Below are positions 1 to 7,529 of a stretch of DNA of 33,263 nucleotides, in pieces. The stretch covers positions 1-33,263 of the forward strand of contig JAIBBD010000003.1 of NCBI GenBank assembly GCA_019694855.1, in the 5' to 3' direction. Position numbers and translations under genes: made by a program. The notes under the pieces are model-generated. The model was not told the origin of the DNA. It made no database searches and saw nothing but the letters and a program-made list of their open reading frames with translations. This DNA comes from Dehalococcoidia bacterium. GTDB lineage: Bacteria > Chloroflexota > Dehalococcoidia > UBA2979. Positions within the stretch are counted from its first letter, which is position 1; every line of letters starts with the position of its first letter.

Positions 1-190
1 CGAGCGCGTCCTCGGCCTGTACCGACTCCGGCTTGCTCGTGATCTTCTGTTCCTGTGTCAGCACGCCGCTCAACCCGGCGCCGGCGATACCCATGCCGGC
101 GACGAGGATGACGGCCCAGATCGCAATAGTGAGCCATGGCTTGCGAGCAGCCGCCCGCGCCAGACCACCGGTAGACAACGGCGATGCCAT
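1..190 (-). CDS. MMPL/RND-family exporter, N-terminal fragment
   Basis: Only the first 63 codons are in the window; the gene continues past position 1. The ATG at 190-188 follows the tetR stop (193-195) by 2 bp, so the two are co-transcribed. The peptide begins MASPLSTGGLARAAARKPW, a short cytoplasmic arginine-rich lead, followed by one hydrophobic helix at about residues 20-41 (LTIAIWAVILVAGMGIAGAG) and then a polar stretch with Q, E, K and S. This is the usual beginning of MMPL proteins, proton-driven inner-membrane exporters of lipids or drugs. The tetR-mmpL pairing is common for such pumps and supports the call. The substrate cannot be told from this fragment; the FadR-like operators upstream of tetR hint at a lipid or acyl compound. 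Confidence 0.72.
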   Translation of the reverse strand, partial: MASPLSTGGLARAAARKPWLTIAIWAVILVAGMGIAGAGLSGVLTQEQKITSKPESVQAEDAL

Positions 191-192
191 CC

Positions 193-816
193 CTAGTTCT
201 CCTCCCGAACAGGCATGAAGCCGCGCAGCATCCGGTTGAGAATCTCCAATACGCCCTCCGTCTCGATCTGCTCGTCGAACTCAACGAACAACATCCGCAG
301 GCCCTGCACCGCCGACAGGATCGTCAGCGCGAGCGCGTGCGGGTCGATGTCACGTCGCAGCTCACCCGCATCCTGGATCTGCCGCACGAACGACTCGATC
401 CGATCCAGCACGTCCGTGTGCATGCGCCGCATTTCGCCGCCAAGCGGGTCGTCCTCGCGGCTCCCCGCCAGCGTCGCCGCCAGCCGTACCGCGAAACGGT
501 CGCGTGCGCCCGGCTCCCCGAACTCGTCCCAGACCGTGCGGCCCACTCCCACGAACGCCTCGAGCAGCGACGCTCCCTCCGGGCGTCTATCCTCAAAGAG
601 CGCCCGGTTCTCCTCACGGCAGTACTCGAAGACCGCCTGAACGAGCTGATCCTTGCTCTCGAAGTAGCGGTAGATCGCCCCCGCGCTCATGCCGGCCTCG
701 GAAGCGATGTCCTGCATCGTGGCGGCGTTGATCCCCTTGCGCACGAACACACGCATCGCGGCGTCCCGGATCTCGGTCGTCCGCGCCTCGAGGTATGCGC
801 CCGGCATCCGGCTCAT
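193..816 (-). CDS. TetR/AcrR-family repressor (FadR-like operator)
   Basis: This 207-residue protein has the normal TetR length. The N-terminal helix-turn-helix domain covers about residues 12-58, with the hallmark run AATMQDIASEAGMSAGAIYR then YFESKDQLVQAVF. The C-terminal two thirds is a helical ligand-binding domain with no signature for a particular ligand. ATG 816-814 is preceded by GAGGGG at 4 nt. Its promoter region carries two palindromes, one lying over the -10 and the other just after the start of transcription, so negative autoregulation is likely. The arms TGAATGA/TCATTCA match, from memory, the consensus of Bacillus subtilis FadR, an acyl-CoA-responsive TetR repressor. The neighbours, MaoC hot-dog proteins upstream and an MMPL pump downstream, fit control by a fatty-acyl signal. 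The ligand is inferred, not shown. Confidence 0.93.
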   Translation of the reverse strand: MSRMPGAYLEARTTEIRDAAMRVFVRKGINAATMQDIASEAGMSAGAIYRYFESKDQLVQAVFEYCREENRALFEDRRPEGASLLEAFVGVGRTVWDEFGEPGARDRFAVRLAATLAGSREDDPLGGEMRRMHTDVLDRIESFVRQIQDAGELRRDIDPHALALTILSAVQGLRMLFVEFDEQIETEGVLEILNRMLRGFMPVREEN

Positions 817-843
817 GCCGCCCCTCGCATCTCGCGATCCAGA

Positions 844-857
844 AATGAACGTTCATT
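844..857. promoter_or_regulatory. TetR operator O1, 14-bp perfect palindrome
   Basis: AATGAACGTTCATT is its own reverse complement. It lies just after the expected tetR transcription start and 24 bp (centre to centre) from the second palindrome. Its right half GTTCATTCA continues into the same half-site as O2, so both are copies of one site. Confidence 0.8.
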
Positions 858-865
858 CATGACCG

Positions 866-883
866 TGAATGATTGTTCATTCA
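866..883. promoter_or_regulatory. TetR operator O2, TGAATGA-N4-TCATTCA
   Basis: The sequence TGAATGATTGTTCATTCA has two perfect 7-bp arms around a 4-bp centre. It overlaps the proposed -10 and part of the spacer of the tetR promoter, where a bound repressor would block RNA polymerase. The arms equal those I recall for the FadR consensus of Bacillus subtilis. Confidence 0.82.
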
Positions 884-898
884 CATTGCGATTGTCAA
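869..898 (-). promoter_or_regulatory. Putative promoter of tetR-mmpL
   Basis: On the minus strand a perfect TTGACA (898-893) is followed after 18 bp by AATCAT (874-869), four of six matches to TATAAT. Transcription would start near 862, leaving a leader of about 45 nt before the tetR ATG. Both TetR palindromes overlap or touch this element. Confidence 0.6.
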
Positions 899-969
899 CG
901 GTCAAGTGTCAGTCTTGTGGAGCCGTCATGGGAACGACGCGCGAACGGCGCCGGGATCGACCATCTCAA

Positions 970-988
970 GAGGCGGTCAGGACGCCTC
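970..988 (-). terminator. Weak hairpin after the MaoC/men gene string
   Basis: GAGGCG and CGCCTC pair around a 7-nt loop, 25 bp beyond the MaoC stop codon on the minus strand. The following bases on that strand are only mildly T-rich (TTGAG). It could separate the long upstream transcript from tetR, but it is a weak candidate. Confidence 0.3.
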
Positions 989-1012
989 CCACGAAGCGAA
1001 CAACGTCGGTAG

Positions 1013-1447
1013 CTACGGGCGCAGCGGCAGCTCCACCACGGCGACACCCTGGAGCGGCCGCTCGCCGCGCTCGTTCTCGATGTACACGTCGAGCTTCACG
1101 AGGCCGCCGCCCTCCGCTTGCTTCTCGGTGTCCGTCACCAGAGCGAGCGCGCGTAGTTGGTCGTCGCGGTATACAGGCCGCCGGTAGCTCGCCGAGATGC
1201 TGCGCAGCCGTCCGCGCGATCCCATCCAATCGGTCACGAGGCGGCTCAGCACCGCGAGACTCATCGAACCCGGGACGATCGGCCGCTCGAAGCCCGGTCG
1301 CACCCGCTCGGGCCCATCCTCGATCTCCGGCAACCCGGAGGCAAGGCGGCGGGTGGCCATGAACTCCGCCACCGCTTCCGGCGTCGCATCCCATGGCGTC
1401 TCGATCTCATCGCCGGGCTCGACGTCCTCGAAGTACCGCTGATCCAT
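1013..1447 (-). CDS. MaoC-like hot-dog protein (probable dehydratase subunit)
   Basis: A 144-residue single hot-dog protein. It starts MDQRYFEDVEPGDEIE, the usual opening of MaoC-type enoyl-CoA hydratase domains, and the segment PIVPGSMSLAVLSRLVTDW matches the hot-dog helix region (family form 'vhG.l..all'). The canonical Asp/His hydratase pair is not evident: the segment reads RPIVPGS where active members usually have a His-Gly motif. This ATG abuts the stop codon of the neighbouring hot-dog gene directly (TAG ATG), so the two are translated together and probably form one heteromeric enzyme, like HadA/HadB of mycobacteria. The substrate is probably an acyl-CoA or acyl-ACP. It follows menaquinone genes but no menaquinone step needs such an enzyme, so its pathway is unknown. 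Confidence 0.75.
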   Translation of the reverse strand: MDQRYFEDVEPGDEIETPWDATPEAVAEFMATRRLASGLPEIEDGPERVRPGFERPIVPGSMSLAVLSRLVTDWMGSRGRLRSISASYRRPVYRDDQLRALALVTDTEKQAEGGGLVKLDVYIENERGERPLQGVAVVELPLRP

Positions 1448-1906
1448 CTACGCCTGCCGGAAGACCCGCGCGAACTCCTCGAACGCTACCGGCTCGTCCC
1501 GCTGATTGCGATAGCGGGACTGGTACACGGCGAACACCATCGTGCCGGAGCGGCCGGTCTTCGCGTACACCTCTTTCACCAGCGCTGACACGTGGATCGT
1601 GTCCCCTGCTCGCACCGGCTCGTAGTATTCGAACTTCGTCCCGGCCGCATACGAGGTGTTTCCGAACCGCACGTCGGGGTCGGGCCGCGGCTCCATCAGG
1701 AGCCCGCTCAGCATGCTCGGTGGCGCGATGATTGCCCCGTACGGCCCCTCCGCCGCAGCCGCGTCATCGAGGTAGAGCGGATTGGTCTCGCCCACTGCCG
1801 CGCAGTAGCGAGCGATGTGCTCCTTTGTGATCGTCGCCTGCCCGACCTCGAACTCGACGCCGAGGATGTCCCGGTCGTACTCGAACTCGGCATCCGCGTC
1901 GTCCAC
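1448..1906 (-). CDS. MaoC N-terminal-type (FAS1-like dehydratase) hot-dog protein
   Basis: A 152-residue protein. Residues about 15-150 resemble the FAS1-like dehydratase/MaoC_dehydrat_N domain: ITKEHIARYCAAVGETNPLY, then GAIIAPPSMLSGLL, then FEYYEPVRAGDTIHVSALVK and a C-terminal strand with RYRNQ. In the family this 'dead' half supports an active partner half, matching the adjacent hot-dog gene. The start is GTG at 1906-1904, overlapping the PHP-domain stop by 1 nt (TAGTG). Both subunits are cytoplasmic. A heterodimeric (3R)-hydroxyacyl dehydratase or enoyl hydratase is the best guess; the natural substrate is not visible. Confidence 0.78.
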   Translation of the reverse strand: MDDADAEFEYDRDILGVEFEVGQATITKEHIARYCAAVGETNPLYLDDAAAAEGPYGAIIAPPSMLSGLLMEPRPDPDVRFGNTSYAAGTKFEYYEPVRAGDTIHVSALVKEVYAKTGRSGTMVFAVYQSRYRNQRDEPVAFEEFARVFRQA

Positions 1907-2565
1907 TACCCCGCGTCCACGCGTTGCGTCTGCTCGACGGTCACCGGGAAGTAATCGCCCCCGGCCAGCTCCTCCACGAGCGCCTGGATCGAGGTGATCG
2001 GCCGGCGGAACGCCGTCAGGCAGCGCCCGATCGCGCTCACGAAGTGCGCGTCGGACCCCCCGACACAGCGGAACCCGTATTCCTCCGCCAGCTCGAGCGC
2101 CCGCCCGTTTTCTTCCGAGGAGCTTCCGCCGTTTAACTGCTCGATCACCTCAATGCCGTCCGGCGTCAGGCCGCGCTCGTGCACGTGGTGCGCGAGGCCG
2201 ATACGCGGCCGCCCGGCGTGCGCGCCCACCGCGAATCCACCCGTGTCACGCGCCACCTCGAACAACTCCCGGTGCGGCAACGCCACCGAGGAGAAGTCGA
2301 ACCGCTTCGCCAGCTCCGGGCTGACTCCATACACGAGCACGTGCCCGATGTCGGTCTCCAGCTCCGCGCCCCGCAAGACCGTCACGCCGTACTGCTCCGC
2401 CAGCGCCGAGTAATCCACCGTCGGGTCGAACTCGCGGTGCTCCGTGAGCACGAACCCATGGATGCGGAAGCCACGCTTGCGGCGCGCCACGATCCATTTG
2501 AGGTACCCCTCGACCGTCCCCCCGGCGTCATCCGAGGCGTCGGCGGAATGCGAGTGCAGGTCCAT
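1906..2565 (-). CDS. PHP-domain metal-dependent phosphoesterase
   Basis: A 219-residue protein opening MDLHSHSADASDDAGGTVE, the first metal-binding motif (HxH) of the polymerase and histidinol phosphatase (PHP) fold. Further conserved metal residues are visible: LTEHREF, GAELETDIGH, GAHAGRP and the late GGSDAHF. The length suits the small stand-alone PHP phosphoesterases (TrpH/YciV-like), which hydrolyse phosphate esters such as 3',5'-nucleoside bisphosphates. There is no ATG, GTG or TTG between the upstream in-frame stop and 2565, so that start is firm even though it leaves only the M before the motif. The gene lies 148 bp after menC and runs directly into the hot-dog genes. Its substrate is unknown. 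Confidence 0.85.
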   Translation of the reverse strand: MDLHSHSADASDDAGGTVEGYLKWIVARRKRGFRIHGFVLTEHREFDPTVDYSALAEQYGVTVLRGAELETDIGHVLVYGVSPELAKRFDFSSVALPHRELFEVARDTGGFAVGAHAGRPRIGLAHHVHERGLTPDGIEVIEQLNGGSSSEENGRALELAEEYGFRCVGGSDAHFVSAIGRCLTAFRRPITSIQALVEELAGGDYFPVTVEQTQRVDAG

Positions 2566-2713
2566 ATACCAGCGCCCCGCATCCGGGGCGGCTGAAGAGG
2601 GGTCGGTGGCGTCGATGGCGGTCGTCTCGCTGATGATCGTGTCCTGCCCGCTGGTCGTCGGGTGGCTATGCGCGATGCGCGCTTCTCATTCTCGCGAGCG
2701 CCCTCGAACAGCG

Positions 2714-3907
2714 TCAACGCCGCCCGGCACGCGCCTCGCGCCAGGGCCCCGTCGCGAGGCGCTCCAGCGCGGCGGTGCTCACCGTCACGCCGAGGCCCGG
2801 GCGTGAGGGAAGCCGTAGCCGCCCGTGCCGCGGACGCAACGGCCGGGCGACCAGGTCGGCCGCGAGGTGGTCGGCCGTCGAGAGCCCGTCCGCTGGCCGC
2901 CCGGCCCCGAGCGCCGCCGCCAGCTGCAGCGCCGCGGCCGTCCCGATGCTCGAATCGAAGGTCGTCGTAACGAACGACGGGATGCTCGCCGCTACCCCGA
3001 GCTGCGCCAGGTCAAGGCTCCGGCGTATCCCGCCCAGTCGCATCGGCTTCAGCACGAGGTAGTCCGCGGCGCCCTGGTCGACGATTGCCTCGACGACGCC
3101 GGGGACGCTCAGCGCTTCGTCCGCCGCGACCCTCGTAAGCCGCTTCCGCCGCAGCTTCCCCAGCGCCCGCACCGCCGGGGCACGCACCGGCTGCTCGATC
3201 AGCTCCACATCGAGGGGCGCGAATGCCTCGAGCGCAGCCACAGCCTGTGCTTCGGTCCACGCTCCATTCGCGTCGAGGCGGATACGGACAGCCGGGTTGG
3301 CGCGCCGCACCGCCTCGATCCGCGCGACGTCCGCATCGAGGTCACCCGCCCCGACCTTGAACTTCAGCACCCCGTAGCCGGACGTGACGGCCTCAGCGGC
3401 GAAGCGCACGGTCGCTTCGACATCCCCGCTTCCGACAACGGCGTTCACCGAGACCGACCGACCGACGCGGTCCGCGAGCAGACGAGCCACCGGTACCCCT
3501 CGCCGCTGCCCCTCGAGGTCGAGCAGCGCCGTGTCGAGGCCACAGGCGAGCGCGGCCGCCCCCGGCCCTATCCCGGCGTCGCCGGCTCGGCCGCTGCCCC
3601 CTCCGAGGATCGTGGGGACAACGCCGGCTCCGCCCATAAGCGCAGCCAGCACGTCGTCGGGCGTCCGCACGATCGCTCCCGCGTGCGCTTCGAGCATCGC
3701 GAGGACGTCCTCGACCGTGCCGTCCCCAAGCGACGGCATCGGAGACGCCTCGCCGATCCCGATCAGCCCATCGGACGAATGGAGTTCGATCAGCACACCG
3801 AGGCGGTCGGCGAGCGCGCCGTGGGCGGCCTCGAAGCGGTGCCGCAGGGGCAGCCGAAACGGGCGCCAGCGCACCACGAGGAGGCGCGCCGGACGCCCGG
3901 CGCTCAT
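2714..3907 (-). CDS. menC: o-succinylbenzoate synthase (MenC)
   Basis: A 397-residue enolase-superfamily enzyme that dehydrates SHCHC to o-succinylbenzoate in menaquinone synthesis. The catalytic set is complete: K182-x-K184 (LKFKVG), metal ligands D212 (LDANGAW), E238 (LIEQP) and D263 (AADEAL), and K287 (VLKPMRLGG) on the opposite face. It is somewhat longer than usual because of a Gly/Ala-rich insert near residues 92-120. ATG 3907 lies 7 bp after the menA stop. Sequence alone could also fit N-acylamino-acid racemase or dipeptide epimerase, but its place in a menF-D-H-A run makes MenC by far the best call. Confidence 0.93.
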   Translation of the reverse strand: MSAGRPARLLVVRWRPFRLPLRHRFEAAHGALADRLGVLIELHSSDGLIGIGEASPMPSLGDGTVEDVLAMLEAHAGAIVRTPDDVLAALMGGAGVVPTILGGGSGRAGDAGIGPGAAALACGLDTALLDLEGQRRGVPVARLLADRVGRSVSVNAVVGSGDVEATVRFAAEAVTSGYGVLKFKVGAGDLDADVARIEAVRRANPAVRIRLDANGAWTEAQAVAALEAFAPLDVELIEQPVRAPAVRALGKLRRKRLTRVAADEALSVPGVVEAIVDQGAADYLVLKPMRLGGIRRSLDLAQLGVAASIPSFVTTTFDSSIGTAAALQLAAALGAGRPADGLSTADHLAADLVARPLRPRHGRLRLPSRPGLGVTVSTAALERLATGPWREARAGRR

Positions 3908-3914
3908 CGGGCTC

Positions 3915-4835
3915 TTACGCCCCGGTGACCCGGCTCGCTGCCAGGCCGACCGACAACAGCAGCGCGAACACGAGGTGGAGGCGTGCCGTCGCCTTCAGCG
4001 CGAGGTTCAGCGAGGGCCCGTCGACCCGCGACAGCACAGCCTCGGCAGGGGCGACCGCGAGCGGGGCGCTCAACCAGGCCAGCAGCGTCCACCACGGGAA
4101 GCCGCCGAACACCCAGAGTGCCGCGGCGGCGAGGTACGCTCCCGCGACGATCGCGACGAAGAAGATGCGCGCACGCTCGCGCCCCAGCACGACGGCCAGC
4201 GTCCGCTTCCCCGCCATGCGGTCTGTGTCGATGTCGCGGACGTTGTTGACGACCAGGATCGCGGTCACGGTGAACCCGACAGGCACGGACGCCGCGAGCG
4301 CCGAGGCAGTTAGCTCCTGCGCCTGCACGTAGTACGTGCCCACAACCGCGACGACGCCGAAGAACAGGAACGTGAACAGCTCGCCAAGCGCCCGGTAGCC
4401 GAACGGCCACGGCCCGCCGGTGTAGGCGACCGCCGCCGCCATCGAGGCGAGGCCGATCGCGATCACCGCCCACCCCGCCACCCACGTCAGGTACAGCCCC
4501 ATCAACGTGGCGAAGAGGAAGACCGCGACCACGCCGCCCGCGACCTGGCGCTCGGACAGCAGCCCGCGCTGCGTCACCCTCGGCGGCCCGAGGCGATGGA
4601 TCGTGTCCGCCCCCCGGCGGAAATCCGAAAGGTCGTTCGCGAGGTTTGCGCCCGCCTGGATCGCCAGCGCTCCGATCAGCGCCGCGAGCGCCGGCCCGGC
4701 CGAGAACGCATGCTCGCGCACCGCAACCGCGGACCCGACGATGACCGGCGCCACGGCGGCCGTCAGTGTCGGGGGGCGGATCGCGAGGATCCACGTGCGC
4801 AGCGCGCTCGGATTCGCCGGCACAGCCTCCGTCAT
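3915..4835 (-). CDS. menA: 1,4-dihydroxy-2-naphthoate polyprenyltransferase (MenA)
   Basis: A 306-residue UbiA-superfamily membrane enzyme that attaches the polyprenyl tail to 1,4-dihydroxy-2-naphthoate. The first Asp-rich site NDLSDFRRGADT (about residues 67-78) and the second site NNVRDIDTDRMAGKRT (about 193-208) are both present. About eight or nine hydrophobic helices separate them, as expected. The N-terminus has the family pattern LAIRPPTLTAAVAPVIVGSA. ATG 4835 comes 21 bp after the menH stop. The signature GxDxxHR of DHNA prenyltransferases is matched loosely by GADTIHRLGPPRVTQRGL. Integral inner-membrane protein. Confidence 0.94.
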   Translation of the reverse strand: MTEAVPANPSALRTWILAIRPPTLTAAVAPVIVGSAVAVREHAFSAGPALAALIGALAIQAGANLANDLSDFRRGADTIHRLGPPRVTQRGLLSERQVAGGVVAVFLFATLMGLYLTWVAGWAVIAIGLASMAAAVAYTGGPWPFGYRALGELFTFLFFGVVAVVGTYYVQAQELTASALAASVPVGFTVTAILVVNNVRDIDTDRMAGKRTLAVVLGRERARIFFVAIVAGAYLAAAALWVFGGFPWWTLLAWLSAPLAVAPAEAVLSRVDGPSLNLALKATARLHLVFALLLSVGLAASRVTGA

Positions 4836-4856
4836 CGTCCCTGGCCGATCGTCATC

Positions 4857-5702
4857 TCAGACCCTCGTCGTGTCGCCGCTCACGATGCCCCTGGACTCGT
4901 GCACGCCCCGAAGAAAGTCGAGTACGACAGAGTGCACAGCCTGCGGGCGCTCGAGGTGCGCGGCGTGACCCGCGCCCTCCACCACCTGCATCGTAGCGTC
5001 CGGCAGCACACGCGCCATCTCGCGGCCAATCTCGACGAACTTCGTGTCCAGCTCGCCGGTCACGATCAGCACGGGCACATCCACTCGGCCCAGCTCCTCG
5101 TGCAGTGCGCGCTGCGCGCCTGTCCCCATCCCCCGCAGTGAGTGAGCCAGCCCCGTCACTGTCGAGGCGACGCGGCCCAGCCTCAGCCGATCGCGCAGCT
5201 CGACGGACTGGGTCGAGAACAGGGGGATCGCCTCCCAGTAGGCGACGAACGCCTCGACGCCATCGCGTTCGATGCGCTCGGCAAGCGCCTCATCCGACCG
5301 CACACGAGCCTCGCGTTCCTCGGCCGTGGCGAGCCCCGGGCTCCCGCTTTCGAGGATGAGCGCGCCTACCGCCTCGGGACGCCGCGCCGCCACCTGCAGG
5401 GCCGTCCGCGCCCCCATCGAGTAGCCGAACCACGTCGCGCGCTCGTATCCCGCGAGGCGTACCGCCCGCACGAGGTCGTCCACGCACTGCTCCATGCGGT
5501 AGTGGTCGAGCGCCGTCGGAGCATCGGACTTGCCGTGGCCGATGATGTCGATGGCGACCGTCGTATAGGCGGTCCCAAGCGCCTCCACCGTCTCGCGCCA
5601 GCCGGCGGCCGATCCCGTGAAGCCGTGCAGCAGCACGACGGGCGGCCCGCTTCCGGCCACCTCGAGGTTCAGGAATACGCCTCCAACGTCGACACGCGTC
5701 AC
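4857..5702 (-). CDS. menH: SHCHC synthase, alpha/beta hydrolase (MenH)
   Basis: This 281-residue alpha/beta hydrolase removes pyruvate from the MenD product SEPHCHC to give SHCHC. The oxyanion loop LLHGFTGS (residues 24-31), nucleophile elbow GYSMGA with Ser95, the acid in VTGELDTKF and the His in GAGHAAHLERP complete the triad. I chose GTG 5702-5700, which overlaps the menD stop as GTGA and gives a normal N-terminus (TRVDVGGVFLNLEV). The same frame stays open up to 6068, but that extension would lie over the conserved end of menD and is rejected. The frame is not ATG-started, typical of coupled genes here. On sequence alone other alpha/beta hydrolases are possible; context decides. Confidence 0.92.
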   Translation of the reverse strand: MTRVDVGGVFLNLEVAGSGPPVVLLHGFTGSAAGWRETVEALGTAYTTVAIDIIGHGKSDAPTALDHYRMEQCVDDLVRAVRLAGYERATWFGYSMGARTALQVAARRPEAVGALILESGSPGLATAEEREARVRSDEALAERIERDGVEAFVAYWEAIPLFSTQSVELRDRLRLGRVASTVTGLAHSLRGMGTGAQRALHEELGRVDVPVLIVTGELDTKFVEIGREMARVLPDATMQVVEGAGHAAHLERPQAVHSVVLDFLRGVHESRGIVSGDTTRV

Positions 5703-7522
5703 GGCAGCACGCCCGCGGCTCGCGACGCCTCGAGCGAGGCATGCACCGCCCGCGCGACGTGCGCCCAGACCTGCCGGTGCAGCTGCACGTTGCGCTGTCG
5801 CTCCGTCCGCAGCTGCAGCACGGTCAACCCTGCGCGCCCGAGCGCCGTGCGCAGCTGCGTCTCCCAGCCGCGCGTCCCCTCCACCGTCTCGAAGTGCCCG
5901 CCGTGCATCTCCACTGCGGGCCGGAAGTCGAGCCCGTGCGGCGTGCCGAACCACGGCTCGAACTGGTCCGGGGCGGCCTCGGCCTGCGGCAGGAAGTGAA
6001 AGATGCCTCCGCCATCGTTGTTGACGAGCAGGACCGTTAGCGACAGCCCGTGCCGTTTCAGCGCCCACAGCCCGTTCAGGTCATGGAAGAAGGAGAGGTC
6101 GCCGATCGTCAGCACCACCGGTCCCGTCCCGGCCGCCGCTGCGCCCGCCGCCGTCGAGACGACGCCATCGATCCCGGATGCGCCCCGCGTCCCCACCACC
6201 CGCACGTCCCGAGGTACCAGCGGGAAAAACGCATCCATGTCGCGCACGGGCATCGAGTTCCCGACCACCAGCGTCGATCCGGCGGGCAGCACCGAGGCCA
6301 GCTCCACCGGTACGCGCCCCTCGAATGGCTCCTCGATGGCGTCGACCGCCTCGCGCAGCGCCAGCCGTGTCGCGAGGTTCGCGTTCAGCCAGAGGTCCGC
6401 CCAGTCGCGGTCCGGCGGAGGTGCGGCGCCGCGCATCGGGTCGTCCGCGGCGCCGGTGCCCGTGCTCGGTCGCCGGCGTGCGATGGCCGCGCCGAGGAGA
6501 GCGCAGAACACCCCCGGGTCGGACTGCACGAAGATGGACCCATTCGCGTCGGCGTCCCGCCAGCCGCCGGCCACGTCGACAACCACCTGCGTCGCCTCGG
6601 TCAGGCCCGCGAGGTACTGCATGAGCGGCTTCGAGGTCGGCATCGCCCCGAACCGCAGTACGACCTCTGGGCGCGCCGCCTGCACGAACTCCGGCACGCG
6701 CAGCAATGCCTCGTACGCCTCGACGATGTGCCCCTGCCGGTGCCGTCCCGCGCGCAGACCGGACAGTGGGTCGGCGAGCACGGGCCACCCGAGCAGCCGT
6801 GCGAGGTCGGTGATCGCTTCGGCGGGCAGCCCGTATGCCTCCGGCCCGCACACGACAATCCCCCGCCCGAGGCAGAGCGGGATCAGCCGCGCCAGCACGT
6901 CGCCCGAGGGCCGGCCGGCGTCAGCCGGGGCGACGGCGAGCCCCTCACCGTCCGGCAGCGACAGCGGCGGCGAACCATCCAGCAGCGGCTCGCGGAACGG
7001 CACGTTGACGTGCACCGGCCCGGCCGGCGCGCTCGTCGCGTTCGCCACCGCGCGCGCCGCCGTCGTGGCGGTGTGCCGCAGCAGCGGCTCGCTGCCGTCC
7101 GCGATGGGCGTCGAGGCCGTCCACTTCACGTGCGTGCCGTACAGCCGCGCCTGGTCGATCGTCTGGTTTGCCCCCACGTCATACAGCTCGGGCGGCCGGT
7201 CGGCCGTCAGCACCACGAGCGGCACCCGCGAGAGGTACGCCTCGATCACCGCGGGCATGAAGTTCGCCGCCGCCGTGCCCGAGGTGCAGACAAGCGCCAC
7301 TGGAGCCCGCAGCTGCCGGGCGAGACCGAGCGCGAAATACCCTGCCGACCGCTCATCGAGGTGCAGCCAGCACCGGAACTGCTCGTCACGCGCGAACGCC
7401 AGCGTCAGCGGCGTCGACCTCGATCCGGGCGCGATGACGACGTGCTCGACGCCGCTCCGCCGCAACTGGCGAGTGAACACGCGGACGGCCTGCTCGGTGT
7501 AGGCGGCGGACGTAGGCGGCAC
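5699..7522 (-). CDS. menD: SEPHCHC synthase (MenD), thiamine-diphosphate enzyme
   Basis: This 607-residue enzyme adds the succinic semialdehyde unit from 2-oxoglutarate to isochorismate, the first committed menaquinone step. The N-terminal Pyr domain has PGSRSTPL and the catalytic Glu57 (HLDERSAGYFALG), followed by CTSGTAAANFMPAVIEA and the ADRPPEL motif. The C-terminal PP domain carries the ThDP/Mg motif GDLSFFHDLNG then LLVNNDGGGIFHFLPQ. Length and domain order are normal. ATG 7522 is 7 bp after the menF stop, and menH overlaps its end by 4 bp, so it sits centrally in one operon. Confidence 0.97.
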   Translation of the reverse strand: MPPTSAAYTEQAVRVFTRQLRRSGVEHVVIAPGSRSTPLTLAFARDEQFRCWLHLDERSAGYFALGLARQLRAPVALVCTSGTAAANFMPAVIEAYLSRVPLVVLTADRPPELYDVGANQTIDQARLYGTHVKWTASTPIADGSEPLLRHTATTAARAVANATSAPAGPVHVNVPFREPLLDGSPPLSLPDGEGLAVAPADAGRPSGDVLARLIPLCLGRGIVVCGPEAYGLPAEAITDLARLLGWPVLADPLSGLRAGRHRQGHIVEAYEALLRVPEFVQAARPEVVLRFGAMPTSKPLMQYLAGLTEATQVVVDVAGGWRDADANGSIFVQSDPGVFCALLGAAIARRRPSTGTGAADDPMRGAAPPPDRDWADLWLNANLATRLALREAVDAIEEPFEGRVPVELASVLPAGSTLVVGNSMPVRDMDAFFPLVPRDVRVVGTRGASGIDGVVSTAAGAAAAGTGPVVLTIGDLSFFHDLNGLWALKRHGLSLTVLLVNNDGGGIFHFLPQAEAAPDQFEPWFGTPHGLDFRPAVEMHGGHFETVEGTRGWETQLRTALGRAGLTVLQLRTERQRNVQLHRQVWAHVARAVHASLEASRAAGVLP

Positions 7523-7529
7523 GATGGGC

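Noticed and set aside
33-218. 61-codon plus-strand frame at the window start
   Set aside because: Antisense to the MMPL lead, whose hydrophobic helix and link to tetR are much stronger evidence.
1013-1906. Hot-dog pair as the missing DHNA-CoA thioesterase (MenI)
   Set aside because: MenI belongs to the 4HBT type; these two follow the MaoC/FAS1 dehydratase pattern instead.
5703-6068. N-terminal extension of menH to 6068
   Set aside because: It would overlap the conserved C-terminus of menD and gives an Arg/Ala-rich, motif-free lead; GTG 5702 fits the overlap pattern of the operon.
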